DNA of 64,000 nt, from positions 124,001-188,000 of the forward strand of contig MKTI01000010.1 in the NCBI GenBank assembly GCA_001898185.1. Direction: 5' to 3'. Source of the stretch: Cellulomonas sp. 73-145. Lineage in GTDB: Bacteria > Actinomycetota > Actinomycetes > Actinomycetales > Cellulomonadaceae. Positions 42,047-50,836 of this stretch are shown piece by piece. Positions within the stretch are counted from its first letter, which is position 1, and the number at the start of each line of letters is the position of its first letter. The notes below the pieces were generated by a model. That model had not been told where the DNA came from. It worked only from the letters and a program-made list of their open reading frames with translations, and did not search any database. Position numbers and translations under genes: made by a program.

Positions 42047-43299
42047 CCACCCTGCTCGGCATCGACCTGACCGACCGTCCCGTGCTGGTGGTCGGCGGCG
42101 GTCCGGTGGCCGCACGCCGCCTCGCGCACCTGCGGGACGAGGGCGCGCGCATCACCGTGGTGGCACCGGCGGTGTGCGAGGACGTCGTCGCGCTCCTGGA
42201 CGACGTCCGCTGGGAGGCGCGGGAGGTCCGCGAGCAGGACCTCGACGGGATGTGGCTGGTGCACACGGCGACCGGCAGCCCGCTCGCCGACGCCGAGGTC
42301 GCCGGCTGGGCGGCGGCGCGCCGCATCTGGTGCGTGAACGCCGGCGACGCGACCCGCGGCTCGGCGCGCACCCCCGCGCTGACCGCCAGCGGTGAGGTGC
42401 TGGTCGGCGTCGTCTCGACGGGCGCCCCGGACCCCGGCCGCACCGCGGCGGTGCGCGATGCCCTCGCCGAGCACCTGCGCACGGGCGCAGACCTGCGTCG
42501 GCGCCGACGCCCGCCGGGTGCCGGCCGGGTGGTGCTCGTCGGTGGCGGACCCGGTGCGGTGGACCTGCTGACCGTGCGCGGTCGCCGGGCGCTCGCCGAG
42601 GCGGACGTGGTGGTGGCGGACCGGCTCGGACCGACACCGGTGCTGGACGAGCTCGCCCCGGACGTCGAGGTGATCGACGTCGGCAAGACACCGGGCCACC
42701 ACGCCGTGCCGCAGCACGAGATCAACCGGATCCTCGTCGAGCAGGCGCAGCGCGGCCGGACGGTGGTGCGGCTCAAGGGCGGCGACCCGTTCGTGTTCGG
42801 CCGCGGTGGCGAGGAGGTGCTCGCGTGCCGCCAGGCCGGCGTGCCGGTCGAGGTGGTGCCGGGCGTGAGCAGCGCCCTGGCCACACCCGCCGCGGCGGGC
42901 ATCCCGGTGACCCACCGCGGGACGACGGCGGCCTTCCACGTGGTGAACGGCCACGCGGGTCTCGACGAGGCTGCGCTGACCGTGCTGCGCGACCGCTCGG
43001 CCACCTTGGTGGTGCTGATGGGCGTGTCGGTGCTGGCGGAGCTGGTCGGGACGGCCCTGGCCGCCGGCGTCGACCCCGGCACACCGGTGGCGATCGTCGA
43101 GGAGGGCACCACCGCGCGGCAGCGGGTGACACGGGACCGGCTCGACGCGATCGCCGGGCGGGCGCAGGCCGTCGGGGTGCACGCGCCGGCCGTCATCGTC
43201 GTCGGCGCCGTCGCCGCACCCGGTCTGCTCGAGGCCGGAGGTGCGGGCGACGCTGGCGTTCGCCGTGAACCCGGCTCCGACGAGACACTGGGCCCGTGA
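42043..43299 (+). CDS. cysG: Siroheme synthase: uroporphyrinogen-III methyltransferase plus precorrin-2 dehydrogenase
   Basis: The 418-aa fusion has an N-terminal precorrin-2 dehydrogenase domain (PVLVVGGGPVAARRLAHL, NAGDATRGSARTPAL) and a C-terminal uroporphyrinogen-III C-methyltransferase (RVVLVGGGPGAVDLLTVRGR, VVVADRL, VRLKGGDPFVFGRGGEE, VPGVSSALATPAAAGIPVTHRG). Together they make sirohydrochlorin, the precursor of the NirB cofactor. The iron-insertion step of enterobacterial CysG may be done by the chelatase encoded two genes downstream. GTGA overlaps link it to nirD before and to hemD after. Confidence 0.92.
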   Translation: MTTLLGIDLTDRPVLVVGGGPVAARRLAHLRDEGARITVVAPAVCEDVVALLDDVRWEAREVREQDLDGMWLVHTATGSPLADAEVAGWAAARRIWCVNAGDATRGSARTPALTASGEVLVGVVSTGAPDPGRTAAVRDALAEHLRTGADLRRRRRPPGAGRVVLVGGGPGAVDLLTVRGRRALAEADVVVADRLGPTPVLDELAPDVEVIDVGKTPGHHAVPQHEINRILVEQAQRGRTVVRLKGGDPFVFGRGGEEVLACRQAGVPVEVVPGVSSALATPAAAGIPVTHRGTTAAFHVVNGHAGLDEAALTVLRDRSATLVVLMGVSVLAELVGTALAAGVDPGTPVAIVEEGTTARQRVTRDRLDAIAGRAQAVGVHAPAVIVVGAVAAPGLLEAGGAGDAGVRREPGSDETLGP

Positions 43300-44423
43300 C
43301 CGACCACCTCGACCCGACCCTGGCCGGGTGCACGATGCTGGTCACCGCCGACCGGCGGGCGGGTGAGCTGGGCGGCGCCTTGCAGCGCCGCGGGGCGACC
43401 GTCCGCTACGCCCCGGCGCTGAGCATGGTGCCCAACGACAGCGACGCGCTGCTCGCCGCCGCGACGCGCGAGCTGCTCGCGGCACCCCCGGACATCGCCG
43501 TGGTGACCACCGGCATCGGCTTCCGCGCCTGGGTCGAGGCCGCGGACGCGATCGGTCTGGCCGAGCCGCTGCTGGCGACGCTGCGTCGTGCGCGCCTCGT
43601 CGCGCGCGGGCCCAAGGCGCGCGGCGCGATCCAGGCCGCCGGCCTCCAGGCGGACTGGGTGGCGGAGTCGGAGACCTCGGCGGAGATCGCCGAGGTGCTG
43701 CTCGACGAGGGCGTCGCGGGGCTGCGCATCGCGGTGCAGCACCACGGCTCCGGTGCCGACGGTCTGGACGAGGCCTTCACCGCCGCCGGTGCGCACGTGC
43801 AGAGCCTCGTCGTCTACCGCTGGGGCCCCCCGCCCGACCCGGCAGCGCTCGACGCCTCCGTCCGCGCCGCAGCTGCCGGGGAGCTCGACACGGTGGTGTT
43901 CACCTCCGCACCCGGGTGCGCGGCGTGGCTCGCCGCCGCCGACGCCGCCGGGGTGGACGCGGCGCTGCGCGGTCAGTTCGAGGCCGGAGCCCTGGTGGCC
44001 GCCGCCGTCGGCCCGATCACCGCGCGGCCGCTGCTCGACCGCGGTGTCGAGCCGCTGGTCCCCTCCCGGGGGCGGCTCGGCGCGCTGGTGCGCACGATCG
44101 TGGACCACTACGGCGGCGTGCAGACGCTCGAGACCGCGGCCGGCCGCCTGCAGATGCGGCGGCGGGCGGCCGTGCTGGACGGCCGCGTCCTGGCCCTGTC
44201 CCCGACCGGCATCGAGCTGCTGCGGCTGTTCGCCGACGCCGGCGGCGACGTGGTCACACCGGCGCAGGTGCTCCAGTCGCTGCCCGGCGAGTCCACCGAC
44301 GTGCACGCCGCCGAGGTTGCGATCGCCCGGCTGCGCCAGGCCACCGGCAGCCGGGAGCTGGTGCGCACGGTGGTGAAGCGCGGCTACCGCCTCGCCGTGG
44401 TCGACGGGCAGGAGGACCGGTGA
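43296..44423 (+). CDS. hemD: Uroporphyrinogen-III synthase fused to a winged-helix DNA-binding domain
   Basis: The N-terminal 265 residues form a HemD-type synthase (GCTMLVTADRRAGELGGALQ, VVTTGIGFRAWVEAADAIGL, GADGLDEAFTAAGAHVQSL, VVFTSAPGCAAWLAAAD). It closes hydroxymethylbilane to uroporphyrinogen III, the branch point for siroheme. The C-terminal 95 residues form an OmpR-type winged helix (GRVLALSPTGIELLRLFADAGGDV..., STDVHAAEVAIARLR, VVKRGYRLAVV). Such HemD-wHTH proteins are known in actinobacteria and may sense the pathway. The GTG overlaps the cysG stop, its own stop overlaps the chelatase start. Confidence 0.9.
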   Translation: MTDHLDPTLAGCTMLVTADRRAGELGGALQRRGATVRYAPALSMVPNDSDALLAAATRELLAAPPDIAVVTTGIGFRAWVEAADAIGLAEPLLATLRRARLVARGPKARGAIQAAGLQADWVAESETSAEIAEVLLDEGVAGLRIAVQHHGSGADGLDEAFTAAGAHVQSLVVYRWGPPPDPAALDASVRAAAAGELDTVVFTSAPGCAAWLAAADAAGVDAALRGQFEAGALVAAAVGPITARPLLDRGVEPLVPSRGRLGALVRTIVDHYGGVQTLETAAGRLQMRRRAAVLDGRVLALSPTGIELLRLFADAGGDVVTPAQVLQSLPGESTDVHAAEVAIARLRQATGSRELVRTVVKRGYRLAVVDGQEDR

Positions 44424-45148
44424 CGGCTACCGCCTCCGGCTCCGCGACGCCGGCCGCCCCGGTCCTGGTCGGCTGCTCCCACGGCACCGACAGCGTCGCG
44501 GGACGGGCGGCGATCCGGTCGATCCTCGACGGAGTCCGTGCAGCCCGCCCCGAGCTCGACGTCCGCGAGGCGTTCGTCGACGTGCAGCAGCCCGAGGTGG
44601 CCGACGTCGTCGCCGGAGCGACGACCGCCGGTTGCTCGGCGGTGGTGGTGCCCCTGCTGATGTCGACCGGCTTCCACGCGCGGGTGGACATCGCCGCGGC
44701 GGTGGAGGGCCGGCGTGCGGCCGCCTCGCGCACCCTGGGCCCCGACGACCGCCTGGTGCAGATCCTCCTCGACCGCCTCCGCCAGGCGGGGGCCGGTGCC
44801 GGCGACGCGGTCGTGCTGGCCGCGGCCGGGTCCTCCGACCCCCTGGCGGCTGCCATGGTCGAGCAGACGCTCGAGGCGCTGCGCCGCGCCTGGCGGGACG
44901 GACCCGTGACGGTCGGGTACGGCTCCGCCTCGCTGCCCCGCGTCGCCGACGCCGTCGAGCAGGCGCGCCGCGCGGGCGCGGCCCGCGTGGTGGCGGCCTC
45001 CTACCTGCTCGCCCCCGGCTTCTTCCACGACCGGGTGTCGGCCGCAGGTGCGGACGTCGTGACGGCCCCGCTCGCCCCGGACCCGCGTCTCGTCGAGATC
45101 GTGCTCGACCGGTATGCCGAGGCGAGCGCCCTGCTGCCCGACGCCTGA
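44420..45148 (+). CDS. sirB: Sirohydrochlorin chelatase (CbiX/SirB-like)
   Basis: The 242-aa chelatase inserts Fe(II) into sirohydrochlorin to finish siroheme. VLVGCSHGTDSVAGRAAI holds the metal-side histidine, VVVPLLMSTGFHARVDI the second; the C-terminal half repeats the fold (AVVLAAAGSSDPLAAAMVE, VVAASYLLAPGFFHDRV). The two-repeat length and position after cysG and hemD support iron rather than cobalt. GGAGG lies three bases before the GTG, which overlaps the hemD stop. It closes the nirBD-siroheme operon. Confidence 0.9.
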   Translation: MTATASGSATPAAPVLVGCSHGTDSVAGRAAIRSILDGVRAARPELDVREAFVDVQQPEVADVVAGATTAGCSAVVVPLLMSTGFHARVDIAAAVEGRRAAASRTLGPDDRLVQILLDRLRQAGAGAGDAVVLAAAGSSDPLAAAMVEQTLEALRRAWRDGPVTVGYGSASLPRVADAVEQARRAGAARVVAASYLLAPGFFHDRVSAAGADVVTAPLAPDPRLVEIVLDRYAEASALLPDA

Positions 45149-45206
45149 CGGCGCCCCGCACCGCGGTCACCAGGTACGTCGCACGGGCGGCGGGCAGGAT
45201 GGGCCC

Positions 45207-46145
45207 GTGCTGCAGCCCATGCTCGCCAGCCCGGCGCCCGGCCTCGCCGAGCTTCCGCGCGGCCCGCAGTGGGCCTACGAGATCAAGTGGGACGGCGTCC
45301 GGGCGCTCGCGGACACCACCGGGGGCCGCCTGCGCCTGTGGAGCCGCAACGGCAACGACGTCACCGCCGCGTACCCGGAGCTCGGAGGCCTCGCGGTGCT
45401 GCCCGACGCGGTGATCGACGGCGAGATCGTCGCCATGGCGGGCGGTGTGCCCTCGTTCGCCGCGCTCGCGGCGCGGATGCACGTGCGGGACACGGCACGA
45501 GCGGCTGCGCTGGCCCGGTCGCAACCCGTCACGTTCGTGGTGTTCGACGTGCTGACGTGGCAGGGCCGCGACGTCACCGGTCTGACGTACGACGAGCGCC
45601 GCGCCGTGCTGGACGTGCTGCCCCGCGTCGACCAGGTGCAGCCCTCGCCCGTCTACCCCGACGGCGACACGCTGTGGCAGGTGACCCGAGACCACGGCCT
45701 CGAAGGGGTCGTCGCCAAGCTCCGGACGTCCACGTACCAGCCGGGCCGGCGCTCCCGGGACTGGGTGAAGCTGCCGCACCGGCGCAACCGCACGGCCCTC
45801 GTCGGCGGGTGGCGCGAGGAGTCGGCCGGCACCGGCAGGCTCGGAGCGGTGCTGCTCGGGGCGCGCGACGAAGGCGGCGCGCTGCGGTACCTCGGACGTG
45901 CCGGCAGCGGTCTGGCCGGTCCGCTGGCGACGGCGGTGCGGGGTGCGCTGGCCGAGCACGCTCGCGCGACCTCGCCGTTCGACAACCCCGTGCCGGCGAC
46001 CGACGCGCGCGGCACCCACTGGTGCGAACCGCTGGTGGTGGTCGACACCCTGTACCTGTCCCGCACCCCCGGCGGGCGGCTGCGCCAGCCCGTGGTCCGC
46101 GGGGTGCGCACCGACACCGGTCCGGACCCGTGGGAGCAGGAGTGA
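45207..46145 (+). CDS. ATP-dependent DNA ligase, LigD ligase module
   Basis: The 312-aa protein is the ligase part of LigD for end joining. Motif I is YEIKWDGVRA with the nucleotidyl lysine at 27. IDGEIVAM (motif III), TFVVFDVLTW, EGVVAKLRTSTYQPGRRSRD (motif IV), WVKLPHRR (motif V) and an OB-fold C-terminal part follow. It is encoded alone rather than fused. A CAGGAT box six bases before the GTG may be a -10 of a leaderless transcript. Its stop overlaps the start of the polymerase module gene. Confidence 0.9.
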   Translation: MLQPMLASPAPGLAELPRGPQWAYEIKWDGVRALADTTGGRLRLWSRNGNDVTAAYPELGGLAVLPDAVIDGEIVAMAGGVPSFAALAARMHVRDTARAAALARSQPVTFVVFDVLTWQGRDVTGLTYDERRAVLDVLPRVDQVQPSPVYPDGDTLWQVTRDHGLEGVVAKLRTSTYQPGRRSRDWVKLPHRRNRTALVGGWREESAGTGRLGAVLLGARDEGGALRYLGRAGSGLAGPLATAVRGALAEHARATSPFDNPVPATDARGTHWCEPLVVVDTLYLSRTPGGRLRQPVVRGVRTDTGPDPWEQE

Positions 46146-47014
46146 ACGGCCAGGTGCTGGACGTGGACGGCACGCCGGTCCGCGTCACCCACCTGGACAA
46201 GGTGCTCTACCCCGCCACCGGGACCACGAAGGCCGCGGTGATCGACTACGTGGTGCAGGTGGCTCCCGCCCTGCTCGCACAGCTGCGGGACCGCCCGGTC
46301 ACCCGGATGCGGTGGCCGGAAGGCACCGGTGCCGAGCGGTTCGTCGAGAAGAACGTGCCGCGGGGCGCGCCCGACTGGCTGCGGCACCGGGTGCTGCCGG
46401 CGTCCCCGGGCGAGGTCGACGAGGGCACCCGGCTGGACCTGCCCTTCCTCGACGGGCTGCCCGGCCTGGTCTGGGCCGCCAACGGCGGTGCGCTGGAGCT
46501 GCACACCCCGCAGTGGCGGGTCGGGCCGCGGGGCCGTGTCCGACCGCCGGACCGCCTCGTCGTCGACCTCGACCCCGGACCACCGGCGGGGCTCGACGAG
46601 TGCGCGACGGTGGCGCACCTGGTCGCCGAGCGGCTCGCAGCCGACGGGCTGACCGGCACCGTCCCGGTGACCTCCGGCAGCAAGGGCATGCAGCTGTACG
46701 CGCCTCTGCCCGGTCGACGGCCCGCGACGCAGGTGCGGGCGTACGCGCGCGACCTCGCCACCGCGGTGGCGGCCGAGCACCCGGAGCTCGTGGTCGCCGT
46801 GATGCGCCGGTCGCTGCGGCCCGGCAAGGTGCTGATCGACTGGTCCCAGAACCACCCGGCCAAGACGACGATCACGCCGTACTCGCTGCGTGGCCGCGAG
46901 GCGCCCACCGTCGCGGCGCCGCGCTGGTGGGACGAGATCGGGCCCGGTCTGACGCAGCTGACGATGGACGAGGTGGTCCGCCGCCTGCGGGACGACGGCG
47001 ACCCGTTCGCCTGA
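46142..47014 (+). CDS. LigD primase-polymerase module
   Basis: The 290-aa protein is the archaeo-eukaryotic primase-type polymerase of LigD. VTHLDKVLYPATGTTKAAVI opens the domain, LVVDLDPGPP carries two metal-binding aspartates, TSGSKGMQLYAPL the nucleotide loop, and VLIDWSQNHPAKTTITPYSL the third acidic region and the conserved end. It fills gaps and adds nucleotides at broken ends before sealing by the ligase, whose gene it overlaps by four bases. The phosphoesterase module of LigD is not encoded next to them. Confidence 0.92.
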   Translation: MNGQVLDVDGTPVRVTHLDKVLYPATGTTKAAVIDYVVQVAPALLAQLRDRPVTRMRWPEGTGAERFVEKNVPRGAPDWLRHRVLPASPGEVDEGTRLDLPFLDGLPGLVWAANGGALELHTPQWRVGPRGRVRPPDRLVVDLDPGPPAGLDECATVAHLVAERLAADGLTGTVPVTSGSKGMQLYAPLPGRRPATQVRAYARDLATAVAAEHPELVVAVMRRSLRPGKVLIDWSQNHPAKTTITPYSLRGREAPTVAAPRWWDEIGPGLTQLTMDEVVRRLRDDGDPFA

Positions 47015-47113
47015 CCGCAAATGGCTCCCTCCGATGGCGACGTCCCGCGCCCTGCGGCAGTGTCGAGACGGGCGGACGGGCAGTCCGTCACACCACGCTC
47101 GAGGAGGCCCGAC

Positions 47114-47695
47114 ATGGCACGCAAGCAGCTCCCGCACTACACGGTGCCCACGCTGACGCCGGAGGACGGCGCGACCGTCGCCGCGATCCTGCAGGACCGC
47201 CTGAACTCCCTGACGGACCTGCACCTGACGCTCAAGCACATCCACTGGAACGTGGTCGGCCCGCACTTCATCTCCGTGCACCTGATGCTCGACCCGCAGG
47301 TCGACGCCGTGCGCGCCCAGGCCGACGAGGTGGCCGAGCGGATCGCCACGCTGGGCGTCTCCCCTGTCGGCACGCCGGGGGCGCTGGTCGCGAGCCGCAG
47401 CTGGGACGACTACTCCCTGGGACGCGCCGGCGCGATCGAGCACCTCGGCGCCCTCGACCGGGTGTACGAGGGCGTGATCAGCGGCCACCGCAAGGCTGCC
47501 GCTGACACCGAGGAGCTCGACACCGTCACCAACGACCTGCTGGTCGGCCACCTGCACGACCTGGAGCTGTTCCAGTGGTTCGTGCGGGCCCACCTCGAGT
47601 CCGCCGGCGGCGAGCTGAGCACCGAGGGCACCGGCACCGAGCAGGCCTCGGCCGGTGCCGCCGAGCAGGGCGCGAAGAAGGCCGCGTCGCGGTGA
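47114..47695 (+). CDS. dps: Dps-family DNA-binding ferritin-like protein
   Basis: The 193-aa protein would form the 12-mer shell that oxidises and stores iron and shields DNA. LTDLHLTLKHIHWNVVGPHF and HLMLDPQVDAVRAQADEVAE hold the inter-subunit ferroxidase His and Asp/Glu residues. A four-helix bundle follows to about residue 160, then an Ala/Lys tail (EQGAKKAASR) that may bind DNA. GGAGG lies upstream of the ATG. The stop overlaps the GTG of the App1-like gene, an unexpected but tight coupling. Confidence 0.93.
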   Translation: MARKQLPHYTVPTLTPEDGATVAAILQDRLNSLTDLHLTLKHIHWNVVGPHFISVHLMLDPQVDAVRAQADEVAERIATLGVSPVGTPGALVASRSWDDYSLGRAGAIEHLGALDRVYEGVISGHRKAAADTEELDTVTNDLLVGHLHDLELFQWFVRAHLESAGGELSTEGTGTEQASAGAAEQGAKKAASR

Positions 47696-48978
47696 GCGCC
47701 CACCGTCCCGCCCGCGGGGCACCGGCCCCCGAGCGGGACGGTGCCCCGCGGGCCGGCACGGACGACGGCCTGCGGACCGCTCGTCCCGAGGCACGGGCGG
47801 GCAGCCAGCACCCGCTGGCCGGCGCACGCCGGCCGCATGTCGCGGCAAGGCTCGAGGACGCGCTCGACCGTCGGTTGGCGCGGCTGCTGCGGTACCGCGG
47901 CTGGACGGTCCGGATCGAGCCGTACCCCGGCTACGGCGCGCCCGGGTGGCTGCGGATCATGGCCCGCACGCTCCTGGCGGCACCGGTGGTCCCCGACGCG
48001 GACCTGCCGGGTACCGGTGCCGTGCAGGCCGGCGCGGGTGCCGGTGCGGTCCCGGTGACGCGCCAGCCGGCGGTGCGGGGCTGGCGGTCGTACCTCAGCG
48101 TGCCGGTGGCCGGTGCGGCGATCGAGGTGGTGGTCGGCGACCAGGTCCACCGGCTGCAGACCGATCGCGGCGGCTACGTGGACCAGGTGGTGGCGTGCGA
48201 CCTGCCGGCCGGCTGGCACGAGGTGACGTTGCGCACCCAGGACGGCGTCACGGCGGTCGCTCCCGTCCAGGTGGTCGACCCCTCGGCGCGGCTCGGGCTG
48301 GTCAGCGACGTCGACGACACCGTGATGGTCACGCACCTGCCCCGTCCGCTGGTCGCCGCGTGGAACGTGCTGGTGCGCGACGAGAACGCCCGCGAGGCCG
48401 TGCCGGGCATGGCGGAGCTCTACCGGCGGCTGGTCGCGACGGAGCCCGGCGCTCCCGTGGTGTACCTGTCCACCGGCGCCTGGAACGCCGCGCCGGCGAT
48501 CGGCCGCTTCCTGCACCGGCACCGCTACCCGCCGGGCACCATGCTGCTCACCGACTGGGGACCGACCAACACCGGCTGGTTCCGCTCCGGACCGGCGCAC
48601 AAGGTCGCCCAGCTGCGCCGGCTGTTCCGCGAGTTCCCCGACGTGCGCTGGGTGCTGGTCGGCGACGACGGCCAGCGTGACCCGCAGGTGTACGCGGGCG
48701 CGGCCGGCCGCCTGCCGGCGCACGTGCGCGCGATCGCGCTGCGCGAGCTCACCCCCGCCGAGCACCTGCTGGCCAGCGGCGAACCGACCGCGCCGCCCGG
48801 CGGCCGTCGTGCCCAGCGGGACGCCCAGCACGAGGGAGTGCCGGTGGTCCGTGGCGCGGACGGCGACGCGCTCGCGCAGCGGCTCGAGGCCGTCGGGGTG
48901 CTGCCGCAGCAGCGCCCGGGACCGGCGGCGGCCGACCAGGGCGCCGACCAGGCCGGCGACCAGGAGGGTCGACGTTGA
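47692..48978 (+). CDS. App1-family phosphatase (DUF2183)
   Basis: The 428-aa protein has a variable N-terminus, a beta-rich middle domain (RSYLSVPVAGAAIEVVVGDQ) and a HAD-like App1 domain with the catalytic SDVDDTVMVT (D-x-D-x-T), VVYLSTGAWNAAPAIGRFL and VLVGDDGQRDPQVYAGAA. Yeast App1 is a phosphatidate phosphatase; the bacterial substrate is unknown. The C-terminal 60 residues are Gln/Ala/Gly-rich. The GTG overlaps the dps stop by four bases. Confidence 0.85.
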   Translation: MSAHRPARGAPAPERDGAPRAGTDDGLRTARPEARAGSQHPLAGARRPHVAARLEDALDRRLARLLRYRGWTVRIEPYPGYGAPGWLRIMARTLLAAPVVPDADLPGTGAVQAGAGAGAVPVTRQPAVRGWRSYLSVPVAGAAIEVVVGDQVHRLQTDRGGYVDQVVACDLPAGWHEVTLRTQDGVTAVAPVQVVDPSARLGLVSDVDDTVMVTHLPRPLVAAWNVLVRDENAREAVPGMAELYRRLVATEPGAPVVYLSTGAWNAAPAIGRFLHRHRYPPGTMLLTDWGPTNTGWFRSGPAHKVAQLRRLFREFPDVRWVLVGDDGQRDPQVYAGAAGRLPAHVRAIALRELTPAEHLLASGEPTAPPGGRRAQRDAQHEGVPVVRGADGDALAQRLEAVGVLPQQRPGPAAADQGADQAGDQEGRR

Positions 48979-49004
48979 CCGCGCCGCCGCCTCCGCGGCC
49001 CGAC

Positions 49005-49214
49005 CTACAGCAGCTCGGGGTCGTCCCACTCCTCGCCGGCGGCGAGGTCCTCGTCGTCCGGCTCCAGCTCGGCCGACTGCAGCGAACGCGGCGCCCGACC
49101 CGGTTCCCCACCGGTCAACGCGTCGGCGGCTGCGAGCTGGGCCTCGTCGGGTACCCGCTCCGCGATGCGCTCCGCCGACGGGTCGGAGGTCAGGTCGTGG
49201 TCGCGGCCGCTCAT
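49005..49214 (-). CDS. Small acidic hypothetical protein, 69 aa
   Basis: ATG at 49214 with GGGGA just upstream opens a 69-codon frame that is acidic throughout (LQSAELEPDDEDLAAGEEWD) and probably disordered. It starts MSGRDHDLTSDPSAERIAER. It converges on the App1-like gene, with stops 26 bp apart. No family is recognised; good start signals and codon use support it as a gene. Confidence 0.6.
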   Translation of the reverse strand: MSGRDHDLTSDPSAERIAERVPDEAQLAAADALTGGEPGRAPRSLQSAELEPDDEDLAAGEEWDDPELL

Positions 49215-49283
49215 GTCCCCGTTGTACCGGTCCGCGGCACGGTGCGCACCTCTGCGCCACGCGCTCGCCGTTACTGTTCTTCG

Positions 49284-49604
49284 GTGACGACGACGGATGT
49301 CGGGCGCGGTGCGGGCACGGCGGACCCGGAGCCGCCCACCGAGGCGGTCAGCGCGGTGATGCGCCGGGCCAAGGTGCAGGCCGCCACCGAGCACACGACG
49401 GTCGGCCTGGTGCAGACCGCCTCCGACGGCACGGTCACCATCGCGTGCGCGTGCGGCATGACCCTGACCAACGGTCCGACCTGGTCGCTCGACGAGCACA
49501 TCCGCCTGCACCGCGCCGAGGCGCGGTTCATCGCGCTCGCGGCGGCCGCGCCGGCCGGCATCCCCCGGCTGGTTCGCTGGCCCCTACCCGAGGAGCACCC
49601 GTGA
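49284..49604 (+). CDS. Hypothetical protein, 106 aa
   Basis: The product has an N-terminal low-complexity stretch, then a compact segment with two close cysteines (VTIACACGMTLTNGPTWSLD) and a helix with histidines (EHIRLHRAEARFIALA), which together could bind one metal ion (C-x-C...H-x3-H). No family is recognised. The GTG lies six bases after TACTGT (49272-49277), a leaderless signature. Its stop overlaps the GTG of the zinc-finger gene, so the two are co-translated. Confidence 0.7.
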   Translation: MTTTDVGRGAGTADPEPPTEAVSAVMRRAKVQAATEHTTVGLVQTASDGTVTIACACGMTLTNGPTWSLDEHIRLHRAEARFIALAAAAPAGIPRLVRWPLPEEHP

Positions 49605-49954
49605 CGGAGCAGCCCGCAGCGCTGGTCGACCCCACCGTGCCGCCGAGCGGCACGGGCTGCGCGGAGTGCGACGCGACGGGCGGCTGGTGGCTCAACCTCC
49701 GCCGGTGCGCGGCGTGCGGGCACATCGGCTGCTGCGACAGCTCCCCCGGCCAGCACGCCACGGCGCACTGGCAGGCGACGGGGCACCGGTACATGCGCTC
49801 GTTCGAGCCCGGCGAGAGCTGGTGGTGGGACTACACCGCCGAGAGCTATGCCGAGGGCCCCGAGCTCGCCCCGCCGACGCACCGACCGGTCGAGCAGGGC
49901 TCCCCCGCGCCGGCCGGCCGCGTGCCGGAGAACTGGCACCGGCTGCTGCACTGA
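49601..49954 (+). CDS. UBP-type zinc-finger protein
   Basis: The 117-aa protein is a single UBP-type zinc finger: GTGCAECDATGGWWLNLRRC, AACGHIGCCDSSPGQHATAH and WQATGHRYMRSFEPGESWWW give the C-x2-C, C-x2-C, C, H, H, H pattern and the aromatic core of the fold. In eukaryotes the domain binds the C-terminus of ubiquitin; in actinobacteria it occurs as small stand-alone proteins of unknown role. Coupled by four bases to the preceding CxC protein. Confidence 0.87.
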   Translation: MTEQPAALVDPTVPPSGTGCAECDATGGWWLNLRRCAACGHIGCCDSSPGQHATAHWQATGHRYMRSFEPGESWWWDYTAESYAEGPELAPPTHRPVEQGSPAPAGRVPENWHRLLH

Positions 49955-50008
49955 CCGGCAGCGACGCCTCACCGCCCGCCGGACCGGTAACCCGCCGGGC
50001 GACGGTCG

Positions 50009-50836
50009 TCAGCGGCGAGCCCGCCGGCCCGTGAACTCGTCCATCGACCCGGTGACGCCGAGCAGGTCCATCAGGGCGTCGAACGCCCTCGTCGGCAGCA
50101 GACGCAGCGCCGGCACCACCGCCACCACGGCCGGCAGGGCGAGGCGGCCACGGCCGGACTCCACGGCGTCGAGGATCCGACCGGCGACGTCCGCCTCGCG
50201 CAGGATCGGCAGCAGCCAGGGCACGCGCGTGCGCGCCCCGGCGAACATGCCCGTGTCGACGTAGAACGGGCACACGACGAGGGTGGTCACCGCCGACCTC
50301 GCCCGGCGCAGCTCGAACCGGAGCGACTCGTCGAAGCCGACCGCGGCGTGCTTGCTCGCTGCGTAGTCCGCCTGCCGCGGCACACCGACCAGTCCGGCGG
50401 CGCTCGCCACGGTGACCAGCCGGCCCATGTCACGCTCGAGCATCCCGGGCAGGAACGCGCCCGTCACCCAGTACGGCGCCAGGGTGTTCACCTCGAAGGT
50501 CCGGCGCACCTGGGCCTCGGTGAGCTCGAGGAACGGTCTGCCGGACACCACACCGGCGTCGTTGACCAGCACGTCGACGCCGCCCATCGCGGCCGTCACC
50601 TCCGCCGCCGCGGCGTGCACGGCGGCGCGGTCCGTCACGTCGACCTGCCAGGCGTGCGCCACGGCGCCCCGACCGCGCACGTCGGCCGCCGCACGCTCGG
50701 CCGCCGCACCGTCCAGGTCCCACACCGCCACGTCGGCACCCCGTTGCGCGGCGCCCAGCACCAGCCGTCGTCCGATGCCGCTGGCTCCGCCGGTCACCAG
50801 CACGCGCCGTCCCGCGAGCGGGAACCCTGCGCCCAT
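50009..50836 (-). CDS. Short-chain dehydrogenase/reductase
   Basis: The 275-aa protein is a classical SDR: GGASGIGRRL (cofactor loop), a WDLDG acidic end of beta-2 suggesting NAD(H), NDAGVVSG, and the catalytic Ser/Tyr/Lys in VASAAGLVGVPRQADYAASK. The C-terminal part (RTRVPWLLPILREADVAGRI) resembles SDRs acting on lipophilic or retinol-like substrates, but the substrate is unknown. The ATG at 50836 has GGGGA upstream and begins at the usual SDR N-terminus. Confidence 0.88.
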   Translation of the reverse strand: MGAGFPLAGRRVLVTGGASGIGRRLVLGAAQRGADVAVWDLDGAAAERAAADVRGRGAVAHAWQVDVTDRAAVHAAAAEVTAAMGGVDVLVNDAGVVSGRPFLELTEAQVRRTFEVNTLAPYWVTGAFLPGMLERDMGRLVTVASAAGLVGVPRQADYAASKHAAVGFDESLRFELRRARSAVTTLVVCPFYVDTGMFAGARTRVPWLLPILREADVAGRILDAVESGRGRLALPAVVAVVPALRLLPTRAFDALMDLLGVTGSMDEFTGRRARR

